Shown: piece after piece, positions 18,995 through 27,444 of the stretch
How positions within the stretch are numbered: the stretch's first letter is position 1
How the letters are laid out: every line of letters begins with the position of its first letter
NCBI GenBank assembly: GCA_041399065.1
Contig: JAWKTN010000005.1
Coordinates: 558,001 to 622,000, forward strand
Direction: 5' to 3'
Length of the DNA: 64,000 bases
From: JAGQPD01 sp020426865
Lineage (GTDB): Bacteria > Planctomycetota > Planctomycetia > Pirellulales > Pirellulaceae
The notes under the pieces: model-generated
Database searches by the model: none
Seen by the model: only the letters and a program-made list of their open reading frames with translations
Told to the model about the DNA's origin: nothing
Position numbers and translations under genes: made by a program

Positions 18995-19936
18995 ATGCCA
19001 TTTGATCAGGAAAATACTGGGCCTACGCGGCAAGCAGTGTTCGCGGTACCGGCTGGGGCCGTCGTCGCAACCTGCGTGCTGTTGTTCTTCGCGCCAGCTA
19101 CCTCTGCGCAAGAGCCGTCTCCATCAGCTCAGTGGCAGTCGGTATTGGAGCACATTGAGACGGTGACGCCTGATCGAATTTCGCCGCTGCAGACCGAGGC
19201 GTTGCAGTCCGTCGAGGACATGTCCGTTCGAGTTGACGAGGCGCCGACGAAGCTCCAGCCTCTCTTGCGGACGATTCTGATCAAGAATATCCCGGATGAA
19301 TACGAGGACCTTAAGCGATGGGGAAAAACCAAGCGGGTTTTTAGCGGCATCCATGTGCAGCTCGACGGCGGAAAACTACGCACGCATCGCAACCGCAAGG
19401 ATGTTAACCACGGGACCTGGAAGAAGTATCAGCTGCAGCTAGTCGATCCGGAAGAGCACCTGCGGGTGCAAGTGTCGAATGTGCGGCAAGCCGACGACGG
19501 CGCCACGTTGTTTGATGTCGCCCTGGCTGCTCGACTAAATCTCTACGCACAACTTGTCGAGTATCAATTGGGCGTCAGGCTATTCAGCATCTGCGCCGAG
19601 GCCACCGCGGATGTGCGACTGTTGATGCAGTGCCGGCTGACGACCGGCGTCGACTTGGATTCGTTCCCTCCCGGTTTGATCCTGCAGCCGAGTGTGACTT
19701 CAGCAGAAGTGCTGTTGGATAGCTTCAAATTGCATCGGATCAGTGATGCCCACGGTCCATTGGTCCGACATCTCAGCGGCGAACTGGAAGATGTCGTGCG
19801 CGAGAAACTGGCAGAAAAGAATGAAAAACTGGTTGAGAAGATCAATCGACAAATCGACAAAAATCGCGACGATTTGAAGCTTTCCGTTCAGGATCTCGTG
19901 ATGGACGTCGTCCGGAAAACGCAGAAATCAAAGTAG
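18995..19936 (+). CDS. Exported protein of unknown function
   Basis: 313 residues. The ATG at 18995 is preceded by GGGGAGGA (18978-18985), which makes it better than the upstream TTG. A hydrophobic signal segment lies at about 17-37 with a likely cut after TSA. The mature protein is mixed alpha/beta, ending in a charged helical stretch (about 265-310) rich in Glu, Lys and Asp, possibly coiled coil. No catalytic motif is recognised. It stands alone before nadA. Confidence 0.7.
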   Translation: MPFDQENTGPTRQAVFAVPAGAVVATCVLLFFAPATSAQEPSPSAQWQSVLEHIETVTPDRISPLQTEALQSVEDMSVRVDEAPTKLQPLLRTILIKNIPDEYEDLKRWGKTKRVFSGIHVQLDGGKLRTHRNRKDVNHGTWKKYQLQLVDPEEHLRVQVSNVRQADDGATLFDVALAARLNLYAQLVEYQLGVRLFSICAEATADVRLLMQCRLTTGVDLDSFPPGLILQPSVTSAEVLLDSFKLHRISDAHGPLVRHLSGELEDVVREKLAEKNEKLVEKINRQIDKNRDDLKLSVQDLVMDVVRKTQKSK

Positions 19937-20098
19937 AATCATCCCTTGATCCATGTTCTGCATCCGGTGATCTGCTAGGATTCTCTTGTCGAGATTCATT
20001 GTCGTGGAGGGAGCTTGGCCGAGCAGAATTTTCATTGGCACACCCGTCAACCCACCAAACCCTAACCCCAGCGAGACCGACGAAAGGAGATCACCACT

Positions 20099-21241
20099 GT
20101 GTCGGGCACAATCATTGAACGAGCACCTACGTTCGAGCTTCCGCCGTACAAAACGCTAGATGCCGACACATTGACACAACGCATCCAGGCGGTTCGCGAT
20201 AAGCTCGGTGACCAACTGTTGATCCTGGGGCATCATTACCAGCAGGACGAGGTGATCGCCCTGAGTGATCTTCGTGGCGACAGTTATCAACTGAGCCAGA
20301 TGGCGGCTGGCAGCAGCCAGTGTCGGTATATCGTGTTCTGTGGTGTGCACTTCATGGCGGAGACGGCCGATATTCTGGCGAATCGACCGGAGAAGCTTGC
20401 CGAACGTCAGGGTGCTCGGGTTACGGTCGTCCTCCCCGATATGGCCGCGGGCTGTTCGATGGCCGATATGGCCGCGATCGCTCAAGTGGAAATGGCATGG
20501 GACGAACTGGGCGAGGTGATCGACACCAACGACGTGACCCCTGTAACGTATATCAATTCAGCGGCCAGCCTTAAGGCGTTTTGCGGGCGACATGGTGGGA
20601 TTGTCTGTACGTCCAGCAACGCCGCAGCCGTGCTCGATTGGGCCTTTCAGCGAACGGGCCGCGTATTGTTCTTTCCCGATCAACATCTCGGACGCAATAC
20701 TGCCCTGAAGATGGGGATCACCACTTCACAAATGCCAGTGTGGGACCCATTCGCTGACGATTTGGGAGGCAATTCCGAATCGGATATTCAAAACAGTCGC
20801 GTGATTCTGTGGAAAGGGCACTGCAGCGTTCATCAAATGTTTCGGCCCGAACATGTGCATGGTTTTCGCGCTAAGGTCCCCGGGATCAAAATCCTCGTGC
20901 ATCCAGAATGCCCCCAAGAAGTGAATGATTTGGCCGACGTCTCTGGTTCGACCGGCGCGATTATCCGGGCAGTTCGCGAAGCCGACTCAGGTACCAAATG
21001 GGCGATCGGTACCGAATTGCATCTCGTCAATCGCTTGAAAGCCGAACACCCCGAACAGGAGATTCACTTCCTGTCGCCGGTAGTATGTATGTGTGCCACG
21101 ATGTACCGCATCGATTTGCCGCATCTATGCTGGAGTTTGGAAAATCTCGCAGCAGGTACGCCCGTCAACATCATCGAGGTCGACGACGATACGTCGACGC
21201 ATTCGTTAGTTGCGCTACAGCGGATGTTGGAAGTGAAGTAG
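20099..21241 (+). CDS. nadA: Quinolinate synthase
   Basis: A 380-residue 4Fe-4S enzyme that condenses iminoaspartate with dihydroxyacetone phosphate to quinolinate in NAD synthesis. The start is a GTG at 20099, chosen because AAAGGAGA lies eight bases upstream. Family features are LGHHYQQDEVI, the FCGVHFMAETADIL segment with the first cluster Cys, GIVCTSSNA with the second, VLFFPDQHLGRNTA, and VVCMCATMYRIDLPHL with the third. Length is in the range of the longer bacterial NadA type. No nadB or nadC lies nearby. Confidence 0.95.
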   Translation: MSGTIIERAPTFELPPYKTLDADTLTQRIQAVRDKLGDQLLILGHHYQQDEVIALSDLRGDSYQLSQMAAGSSQCRYIVFCGVHFMAETADILANRPEKLAERQGARVTVVLPDMAAGCSMADMAAIAQVEMAWDELGEVIDTNDVTPVTYINSAASLKAFCGRHGGIVCTSSNAAAVLDWAFQRTGRVLFFPDQHLGRNTALKMGITTSQMPVWDPFADDLGGNSESDIQNSRVILWKGHCSVHQMFRPEHVHGFRAKVPGIKILVHPECPQEVNDLADVSGSTGAIIRAVREADSGTKWAIGTELHLVNRLKAEHPEQEIHFLSPVVCMCATMYRIDLPHLCWSLENLAAGTPVNIIEVDDDTSTHSLVALQRMLEVK

Positions 21242-21322
21242 TGACATGTAAGCGTCTTTATGGCGGGCGGCGATACGGACTCGAATGTGTCTTTACACTG
21301 AGCCAATCCGGTCACACGGGTT

Positions 21323-22003
21323 TTATTTCGCGTCCTTTTGGCGGCAGAACGCCACGATGTCGGATACTGCCGTCGGGAGCGGGCCGGATGACTTCGCTGC
21401 CGATGGTGTCGGCGTTTCTTCCACGGCCGCCGTCGCCGGTTCGGACTTTGCCGCCGGTGCCGCTTTGGGTTTGGCCGCCGCCGATGTTGCCGCTGCGGGC
21501 TTGGCAGGCTCGGAAGCCTTGCCGCGCGCTGCGGCGAGGATGTCGGCGACGCTCATCTTGCCGGCGTCCGCCTTGGGGGCTTCCTTCGCCGTCGCCGCCT
21601 GCTTCTCGGCCGCGGGCGCTTTGGCCTCGGCAGCGCCCTTGGGGGCGCTCCCTCCGGCTCGGGCTGCTGCAAGCATCTCGGCGACCGACATTCCCTTACC
21701 AGCAGCCGGTTTGGCGGCAGCCGGTTTGGCGGCCGGCTTTTCCGCGGCCGGCTTGGCGGCCGACTCTTGGGCCTCCGGCTTGGGCAGCGGGGCATCGATG
21801 ATCTTCAGAAAATCGACGTCGATATCGTACCAGCCGATATTCGAGTTGGCGTCGAATTCGACCAACGCCCGCCCGCTCATGTTTACCGTCTTCACAATCC
21901 CAGTGATCCCCCTGAATCGTCGCAGCTCGGGACGCGTATCGTCCACCATCACGTACTTGTCCGTGTATTGTTGCTTCAGGGATTCAATCAGTTCAAAAAC
22001 CAT
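21323..22003 (-). CDS. Small beta-domain protein with Ala/Pro/Lys-rich tail
   Basis: 226 residues. The first 75 form a compact domain (MVDDTRPELRRFRG..GIVKTVNMSGRALVEFD) that could be a KOW/SH3-like barrel. The rest is an Ala/Pro/Lys-rich flexible tail. Two copies of a short amphipathic motif, MSVAEMLAAAR and MSVADILAAAR, are embedded in the tail, and a related sequence ends the protein. No signal peptide. The repeated motif looks like a docking peptide on a flexible arm; partner unknown. It converges with nadA. Confidence 0.7.
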   Translation of the reverse strand: MVFELIESLKQQYTDKYVMVDDTRPELRRFRGITGIVKTVNMSGRALVEFDANSNIGWYDIDVDFLKIIDAPLPKPEAQESAAKPAAEKPAAKPAAAKPAAGKGMSVAEMLAAARAGGSAPKGAAEAKAPAAEKQAATAKEAPKADAGKMSVADILAAARGKASEPAKPAAATSAAAKPKAAPAAKSEPATAAVEETPTPSAAKSSGPLPTAVSDIVAFCRQKDAK

Positions 22004-22073
22004 GACAAATGCAGCCTTTTCTGACGGTTATCAACGGACGAACCCAGAATTGTGGCGGAAATCAGCAGAGAAA

Positions 22074-22718
22074 TCAAGGCACGTGCCCAGCACCCGGACT
22101 GGCCATATACAACCGGTATTTCCAACGGATCGTGGCGGGATACTGCGGCGCCGGTACCTGCAATGCCGCGATCGAAAGCCGTTGGCCTTGGTGCGACATC
22201 CTCGACGGAAATGGCTGATCCTGTCTCGATGAGCCAACAAACGGCGGAATCGTCTCTAGCCGCCAGATTTCCCCGCCAAGCTGCCATTCGACATACCCGC
22301 ATTCCTCCCCCACGGTCGCGTTGGCCTCGCTGGCAACCTCATAGGTGCTCCCCAACCAGCCCTCCTGCGGGCAACGGCACGCAACGTCGAATACCAGTTG
22401 CGATCCGGTAGATGTCCAATCTGTCACATTGTCAGGATGAGCTTCCACAACCAGCGACCAATGACTCCGCCCGGCGCGTCCCACCCCCATGATCGTCCGT
22501 AATCCGTGCGGTAGCTCCTGAGGATGACACTGCTGCAAGGGCGGACTCGGTGGCCATGCTTGCGAATCATCGCCCTCAGCCGATTTAAGCAAGGTCGACA
22601 CGATGCCCTCCGTCGAACGCCAATTCACGCGGTGAGCAAAGCGATCACCATTGCGCGAGAATTCGACGGTGATTTCCGATCCCGAATACGAACGGGGAAT
22701 CGCGAGCGAATAGGTCAT
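22074..22718 (-). CDS. Hypothetical protein
   Basis: 214 residues, no signal peptide, beta-rich composition with many Trp, Gly and Ser. I recognise no family. It lies on the same strand as the 226-residue gene (70 bp apart) and as prfB upstream, with a palindrome-rich spacer of 252 bp before it. Confidence 0.55.
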   Translation of the reverse strand: MTYSLAIPRSYSGSEITVEFSRNGDRFAHRVNWRSTEGIVSTLLKSAEGDDSQAWPPSPPLQQCHPQELPHGLRTIMGVGRAGRSHWSLVVEAHPDNVTDWTSTGSQLVFDVACRCPQEGWLGSTYEVASEANATVGEECGYVEWQLGGEIWRLETIPPFVGSSRQDQPFPSRMSHQGQRLSIAALQVPAPQYPATIRWKYRLYMASPGAGHVP

Positions 22719-22756
22719 GATGCGTGGATGCTCAAAGTTCTTGCCCCAATGTTACA

Positions 22757-22826
22757 CAGCTGTCCCAGCCGTTCTGCCTGTCCCAGCTGTCTTGCCAGCT
22801 CCGGCCGTCCCAGCTGTCCCCCACAG
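22757..22826. repeat. Degenerate CAGCTGTCCCAG repeats
   Basis: A short run of imperfect copies of the words CAGCTGTCCCAGCCG and CCGTCCCAGCTG. It appears related, in inverted sense, to the CGGCTGGGACAGCCG palindromes at 22914-22967 and 27381-27433. It is non-coding. Confidence 0.5.
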
Positions 22827-22913
22827 GCAAGCATAGAACTTGATCCCCTGTTTGTGGAGCCGCGTTGCACGCTGGTTTTGGAAAAGGGAAACGCGCCTAC
22901 GGCTGATTCGGTT

Positions 22914-22967
22914 ACGGCTGGGATAGCCGAGGAACATAGGTACGGCTGGGGACAGCCGTGGAACATT
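22914..22967. repeat. Pair of dispersed palindromes (GGCTGGGACAGCC family)
   Basis: Two tandem copies of a unit made of CGGCTG, three or four bases, then an inverted CAGCCG, followed by TGGAACAT (22914-22937 and 22942-22967). The first copy is slightly degenerate (GATAGCCGAGG). They sit four bases from the prfB stop, in its 3' flank. Confidence 0.6.
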
Positions 22968-22970
22968 GGG

Positions 22971-24084
22971 TTAAGAGTCTGCACCTGCGTTCTGTTTGAC
23001 TCGCCAACGCAACACGGCATCGAGAAAATCCTGGATATTGCCATCCATCACGTTTTGGAAGTGATTGGCAGTCGTTCCGGTTCGCGCGTCCTTGATTCGC
23101 TGATCGGGGTGCTGAAAATAGCTGCGGATCTGCGAACCAAATCCGACCTTGGCCTGACTGCGATAACGCTGTGCCTGCTCCTCCTCGCGTCGTTCTTCTT
23201 CGACGCGAGCCAAGCGGGCGCGGAGCATCTTCCAGGCGGCGGCACGATTCTTGTGCTGGCTGCGTTCGTTTTGGCACTGGACGACAATTCCCGTTGGAAT
23301 GTGTGTCATGCGAATGGCACTATCAGTCTTGTTGACATGCTGCCCGCCCGCGCCGCTGGCACGGAACGTATCGATCCGCACGTCGTCTTCGTTGATGTCA
23401 ATGTCTACGCTGTCGGAAATCTCCGGCGATACATCGACGGCGGCAAAGCTGGTCTGCCGCTTGCCCTCCGCGTTGAACGGACTGATCCGTACCAGCCGAT
23501 GCATTCCCGTTTCACCCCGGAGATATCCGTAGGCAAATGGCCCCCGAATCGCGATCGTCGCACTGTTGATCCCCGCTTCGTCGTTGTCGTCGCGGTCCAA
23601 TAGCTCTACACTGCAGTCGTTCTTCTGAGCCCAAAGCGTGTACATGCGCATGAGCATCTCAGCCCAGTCATTGGCGTCAGTGCCGCCATCTCGAGCATTG
23701 ATCGTGACAATCGCACCCAGCCGGTCATGGGGGCCGCCCAAAAGAGATTTTAGCTCCAGCTCGTCAATCAGCTTCTCCAGCCGATCCACCTCGCCGGTCA
23801 ATTCGCCAACAAACGAAGCATCTTCCTCCGCCAACTCAACAAGCGCATCGATATTGTCGGCAGCGGACAGACCCTCCTCCAATGGCCGGATGACGCCGTT
23901 GAGTCCCTTAAGCTCAGCAACAATCTGCTGCGCCCGCTCCTGGTTGTCCCAGAATCCCGCCGCCGCCATCTGGCCTTCAATCTCGACCGCTCGGCCCTTC
24001 TTCTTGTCGTAGTCAAAGACCGTCCCGCAGCTGTAGTAGTCGCGAGCGTAGACTGTCGGCGCGATCGATGATCTCTCGTTCCAT
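22971..24084 (-). CDS. prfB: Peptide chain release factor 2 with programmed +1 frameshift
   Basis: RF2 terminates translation at UGA and UAA. The body has the SPF discriminator tripeptide (RISPFNAEG) and the GGQ hydrolysis motif in SGAGGQHVNKTDSA. The N-terminus is in a different frame. From the ATG at 24084 the zero frame reads MEREIIDRADSLRSR...DGL and meets TGA at 24015-24013 within CTTTGAC. A +1 slip on the Leu codon continues as DYDKKKGRAVE, as in E. coli RF2. The joined product is about 370 residues (23 zero-frame plus 347). This makes the gene autoregulated: low RF2 slows decoding of UGA and favours the shift. A longer upstream reading in the main frame lacks RF2 similarity. Confidence 0.93.
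24012..24018 (-). promoter_or_regulatory. prfB +1 frameshift site (CTTTGAC)
   Basis: On the minus strand CTT TGA C reproduces the classical RF2 slippery heptamer with an in-frame stop. The zero-frame peptide ends ..LRDGL and the shifted frame starts DYDKK, matching the RF2 junction. An upstream GGGAC could act as a weak anti-SD contact, less strong than the E. coli AGGGGG. Confidence 0.9.
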
Positions 24085-24196
24085 GCAAATAACCCTGGCG
24101 TTGAAGTGGCGCGCACCAATGTTCGAAAGCGGTCAAGCGCGCTGATTCGGTCATCTTAGTCTTTTTTTGTCTGATGATATAGGGGTTGGGGTGGCG

Positions 24197-24403
24197 GGAA
24201 GATGGGGGCAGGAAGATGGGGGCAGGAAGATGGGGGCAGGAAGATGGGGGCAGGAAGATGGGGGCAGGAAGATGGGGGCTGGGGGGGCAGGAAGATGGGG
24301 GCAGGAAGATGGGGGCTGGGGGTGGCAGGAAGATGGGGGCTGGGGGTGGCAGGAAGATGGAGGCAGGAAGATTGGAGGTTGGGGTGGCAGGAAGATGGGG
24401 GGC
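24197..24403. repeat. G-rich 14-bp tandem repeat array
   Basis: About twelve copies of GGAAGATGGGGGCA. Six start exactly 14 bp apart (24197 to 24267). Later copies alternate 14 and 23-24 bp spacing because a GGGGGTGGC-like spacer is inserted. The strand asymmetry is extreme: G runs of five on plus, C runs on minus. It lies between the terminator of the 24.5-26.7 kb gene and the prfB start, so it would sit in the upstream region of prfB. All reading frames through it encode only repeats and I regard it as non-coding. Confidence 0.9.
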
Positions 24404-24436
24404 AAAAAAAGGCGGGACCCGATGAAGGGCCCCGCC
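24404..24436 (-). terminator. Intrinsic terminator of the YTV-protein gene
   Basis: On the minus strand a ten-bp stem (GGCGGGGCCC with GGGTCCCGCC, one G-T wobble) and a six-base loop are followed by seven T residues. It starts 53 bp after the stop codon of the repeat-protein gene. Confidence 0.9.
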
Positions 24437-24488
24437 TGATGTCAATTAAAAATATACACGTCACAACGCAACGCGTTTTTCGCTGAGC

Positions 24489-26714
24489 TTAGCCGCCACA
24501 GGCGCTGCAACCGCAACCAGCTGCACCGCTGCAACCACCCCCGATGACCGCGCCACCACCGCAAGCGGGAGCGACGGGAACTGTCACCGTTACTGGCACC
24601 GTACGGCAGCGACGAACTTGCACGGGGACTTGCACCGTGTAAGGAACGCAAACCGAATAGCTTTGGGAGCGGGTTTCGGGAACGCAAGCGTAGGTCGTTA
24701 CGTTGTCAACGCGAGTACGAGTCTCGGGGACGTTGACGGTGTAGTTAACCGTACGAGTGCGTTGCTCGGGTACGCTCACGGTGTAGTTGACCGTGCGGCT
24801 CTGCTGCTCAGGCACTTGCACCTGGTAGCTGACCGTGCGGGTCTTCTGAGCGGGAACCATCACGGTGTAGTTAACCGTGCGGGTTTGTTGCTCAGGTACT
24901 TGCACCGTGTAGTTTACCGTACGAGTCTTCTGCACCGGCACATTGACGTTGTAGTTGACCGTACGAGTACGGGTCTGGGCAACCATTTCGGTGTAAGGCA
25001 CTTCGCGAGTGCGTTGCTCCGTGGTGCAGACCGTGTACTGGACTTCGCGGGTGCGAGTCTGAGGTACCATCACCGTGTAGGGCACTTCGCGAGTACGTTG
25101 CTCTTGGTTGTACTGCGTGATCATCCGTTGACGTGTCTCTTGACGGGTCTTGGTGACGTTGACCGTGCGACTACGTGTCTCTTGACGGGTCTTGGTCACG
25201 TTGACCGTACGAGTACGCGTCTCTTGACGAGTCTTGGTAACGGTAACGTTGCGAGTCTGTTGCTCTTGACGATACTTTGTTACGCTGACCGAACGGGTAC
25301 GTTGTTCGGGGTGCATAACGGTAACGGTGTAGTTTTGGGCAACCTGTTGGCTCTGGTAGGTCGTGTAAGGAACCTGCTCTTGAACCATGTTGGGGACCCA
25401 AACTTGGCGAGAAACGGTTTGCGTCGTGGGGCCACAGCCGCAAGCTGCACCGCTGTCAACAACAGCGCCGCCGTCGACCACAACTTCACCACCACAACCG
25501 CCGGTCGCACATCCGCTGCTGACCACAGCGCCGCAGCCACTACTGCAACCGCCACAGCTTCCACAGCCGCTGCTGCAACCGCCACAGCTTCCACAGCCGC
25601 CGCTGACAACGGCGCCGCAGCCGCCGCCGCAACCACCACCAACAACTGCGCCGCAACCACCACCAACGACAGCACCACAGCCGCCCGAAACGGGAACTTC
25701 TTCCGTTACCGTTTGGTAGCTGCCAGCGTCACGGCAAACCGTGCGATACTGCGTTACCGGTACTTGCTGGCATACCATCCGCGTACGCGTCTCTTGCGAT
25801 GGTACCATCACCGTGTAAGCCTGTTCGACCTGTTCGGTGTAGGGGACCGTGACCGTGTAGCTTTGCGGAACTTCTTCCGTGTAAGGAACCGAAACCGTGT
25901 AGCTTTGCTCAACCGGTTCAGTGTAAGGAACCGTCACGGTGTAGGATTGCTCAACGGCTTCCGTGTAAGGAACACTTACGGTGTAGTCTTGAGCAACTTG
26001 AGTCGGAACGCAAACGGTGTACGTTTCCGTGCGGCTGCGTTGCTCGGGGACGTTCACCGTGTACTCAACGGTACGAGTCTCGGTCTTGGGGACCTGGACC
26101 GTGTACGTTTCAGTACGGCTACGTTGTTCGGGAACCATCACGGTGTAGGTCTCTTCACGAGATTGAGTCTGACACTCCATCACCGTATAGTTCTCTTCAC
26201 GCGAACGTTGTTCGCTGCGCATCGTCGTGTAGGTCTCTTCGCGCGATTGAGTTTGCGGCTCCATCACCGTGTAAGACTCTTCACGTTGGCGCGTTTCGCA
26301 CTTCATCACCGTGTAGGTCTCGGTGCGTTGACGCGTTTGCGGCACCATCACCGTGTAGTTTTCGGTGCGCTGACGCGTTTGCGGCACCATCACGGTGTAG
26401 TTGCGGGTCACTTGTTGCGTCTGAGGTACACGACGATAGACCGTGTACTGACGCTGACGTTGCTCGGTGCGATACTGCGTACGAGTCGTCATCTGGGTTT
26501 CGGTGTACCACTGACGTTGATAAACCGTCTGCGTGGTATACTGCGGGCCGCACGACGCGACCCCTTCACTGTAGGCAGCTACGGCACCACCATCGACGGC
26601 AACACCACAACCACCATCACAACCGGCTACGGCACAACCGCAATCGGCTTGCGCTTGTGAGGCAACGAGCAAGCCCGTCACCACCAACGCAAAAACTCCA
26701 AGGTGTCTCACCAT
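24489..26714 (-). CDS. Exported cysteine-rich YTV-repeat protein
   Basis: 741 residues. The ATG at 26714 has GGAGGGA seven bases upstream and begins a signal peptide ending ..ASQAQA. The mature protein is almost entirely repeats of about 14 residues of the form YTVMVPxxRxRTE. YTV itself occurs more than twenty times, in two blocks. The blocks flank a Gly/Cys-rich core (CGAVVGGGC and CGSCGGCSSGC units), and further Cys-rich stretches lie at both ends. This matches my recollection of the cysteine-rich 'YTV' proteins reported in Rhodopirellula baltica as likely cell-surface proteins. The Cys content suggests disulfide cross-linking outside the cell. A strong terminator and a good ribosome site suggest high, monocistronic expression. 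Confidence 0.85.
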   Translation of the reverse strand: MVRHLGVFALVVTGLLVASQAQADCGCAVAGCDGGCGVAVDGGAVAAYSEGVASCGPQYTTQTVYQRQWYTETQMTTRTQYRTEQRQRQYTVYRRVPQTQQVTRNYTVMVPQTRQRTENYTVMVPQTRQRTETYTVMKCETRQREESYTVMEPQTQSREETYTTMRSEQRSREENYTVMECQTQSREETYTVMVPEQRSRTETYTVQVPKTETRTVEYTVNVPEQRSRTETYTVCVPTQVAQDYTVSVPYTEAVEQSYTVTVPYTEPVEQSYTVSVPYTEEVPQSYTVTVPYTEQVEQAYTVMVPSQETRTRMVCQQVPVTQYRTVCRDAGSYQTVTEEVPVSGGCGAVVGGGCGAVVGGGCGGGCGAVVSGGCGSCGGCSSGCGSCGGCSSGCGAVVSSGCATGGCGGEVVVDGGAVVDSGAACGCGPTTQTVSRQVWVPNMVQEQVPYTTYQSQQVAQNYTVTVMHPEQRTRSVSVTKYRQEQQTRNVTVTKTRQETRTRTVNVTKTRQETRSRTVNVTKTRQETRQRMITQYNQEQRTREVPYTVMVPQTRTREVQYTVCTTEQRTREVPYTEMVAQTRTRTVNYNVNVPVQKTRTVNYTVQVPEQQTRTVNYTVMVPAQKTRTVSYQVQVPEQQSRTVNYTVSVPEQRTRTVNYTVNVPETRTRVDNVTTYACVPETRSQSYSVCVPYTVQVPVQVRRCRTVPVTVTVPVAPACGGGAVIGGGCSGAAGCGCSACGG

Positions 26715-27380
26715 TTGTTTGTCCCTCCTTTCAGCGCGGGATAAGTCTCTCATGACACCAAAAAATAACAGCCACGTGCTTTTCGCGGCTAACTCAACTC
26801 ATCTTTGTTCATTCGATCACTAGCTGCCTGACCGCCGCTGGTCCATTCGCCTGCCAGGCGATCATTTGCCAGAACTCGCAGTTGCAACGCCGCCCTGGGT
26901 TCCCTCGGAACCGATCTCTGGTTGTAGCCATCCACTCCAGCATTGACCCAGGCAATTCACCGACCGGCCTCTCGGATCCTCATAAGATTGTGCCGACACT
27001 ATAATCCTATTGCTTACCAATACAACCGGTCCTGGCCGGAAAATCTACTTAACTGCCAAACCAGCCCCGGCCTTTTCATCTAACGTAAACCACGCATATT
27101 AACACGTGTTGCGGCGCTCGCAAGATGTAATAGCTCCATTAAGAGGACAATTTCGGGTAAGTTTTCATCTTGACCCTTGTTTTCCACTATGGAGACGGGG
27201 GAGCGTTCCCTAAGGTGGGGGGGTGGCGGGTGTTTGCGTCCTGGCATGAAGAAATCTAGCTTGCGAATTGCATACAAGAACGACGAAAATCTAAGTATGT
27301 GCGGCGAGCTGAGCGGCTTTCGTTTTCCGTGTTTTCACGGGACCGTTGGGCGAGATGTGCCACCGCTGTAGCAAGAAAGA
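26715..27380. other. Long intergenic region upstream of the YTV gene
   Basis: About 670 bp separating two divergent genes. It should hold the promoter and leader of the YTV-protein gene; GGAGGGA at 26722-26728 (minus) is its ribosome site. The interior is AT-richer than its surroundings in places. I find no convincing coding sequence, tRNA or riboswitch. Confidence 0.5.
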
Positions 27381-27433
27381 ACGGCTGGGACAGCCGTGGA
27401 ACATTGAATGGCTGGGACAGCCGCGGAATCTTT
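27381..27433 (+). repeat. Pair of dispersed palindromes ahead of mnmA
   Basis: Two tandem copies of the GGCTGGGACAGCC unit (27381-27405 and 27409-27433), each a six-base stem around GGA followed by TGGAAC or CGGAAT. They end 11 bp before the mnmA start and so would be transcribed in its leader or overlap its promoter. The sequence matches the pair beside prfB. Confidence 0.65.
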
Positions 27434-27444
27434 AAGATCGCAAT

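Noticed and set aside
22524..23603. 359-residue open frame on plus opposite prfB
   Set aside because: It is antisense to conserved RF2 sequence, including GGQ, and has no recognisable protein features.
24197..24403. CRISPR-like array
   Set aside because: The 14-bp unit is directly tandem with no unique spacers.
24167..24486. Short proteins encoded by the G-rich repeats
   Set aside because: All three frames are open simply because the 14-bp unit lacks stops; no start or ribosome site supports them.
24618..26660. 680-residue open frame on plus opposite the YTV gene
   Set aside because: It is the mirror of a highly repetitive gene that has a signal peptide, ribosome site and terminator on minus; the frame is open only because of codon bias.
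26715..27380. tRNA, riboswitch or small RNA in the long spacer
   Set aside because: I looked for a T-loop GGTTCGA word with paired arms and for conserved riboswitch cores and found none.
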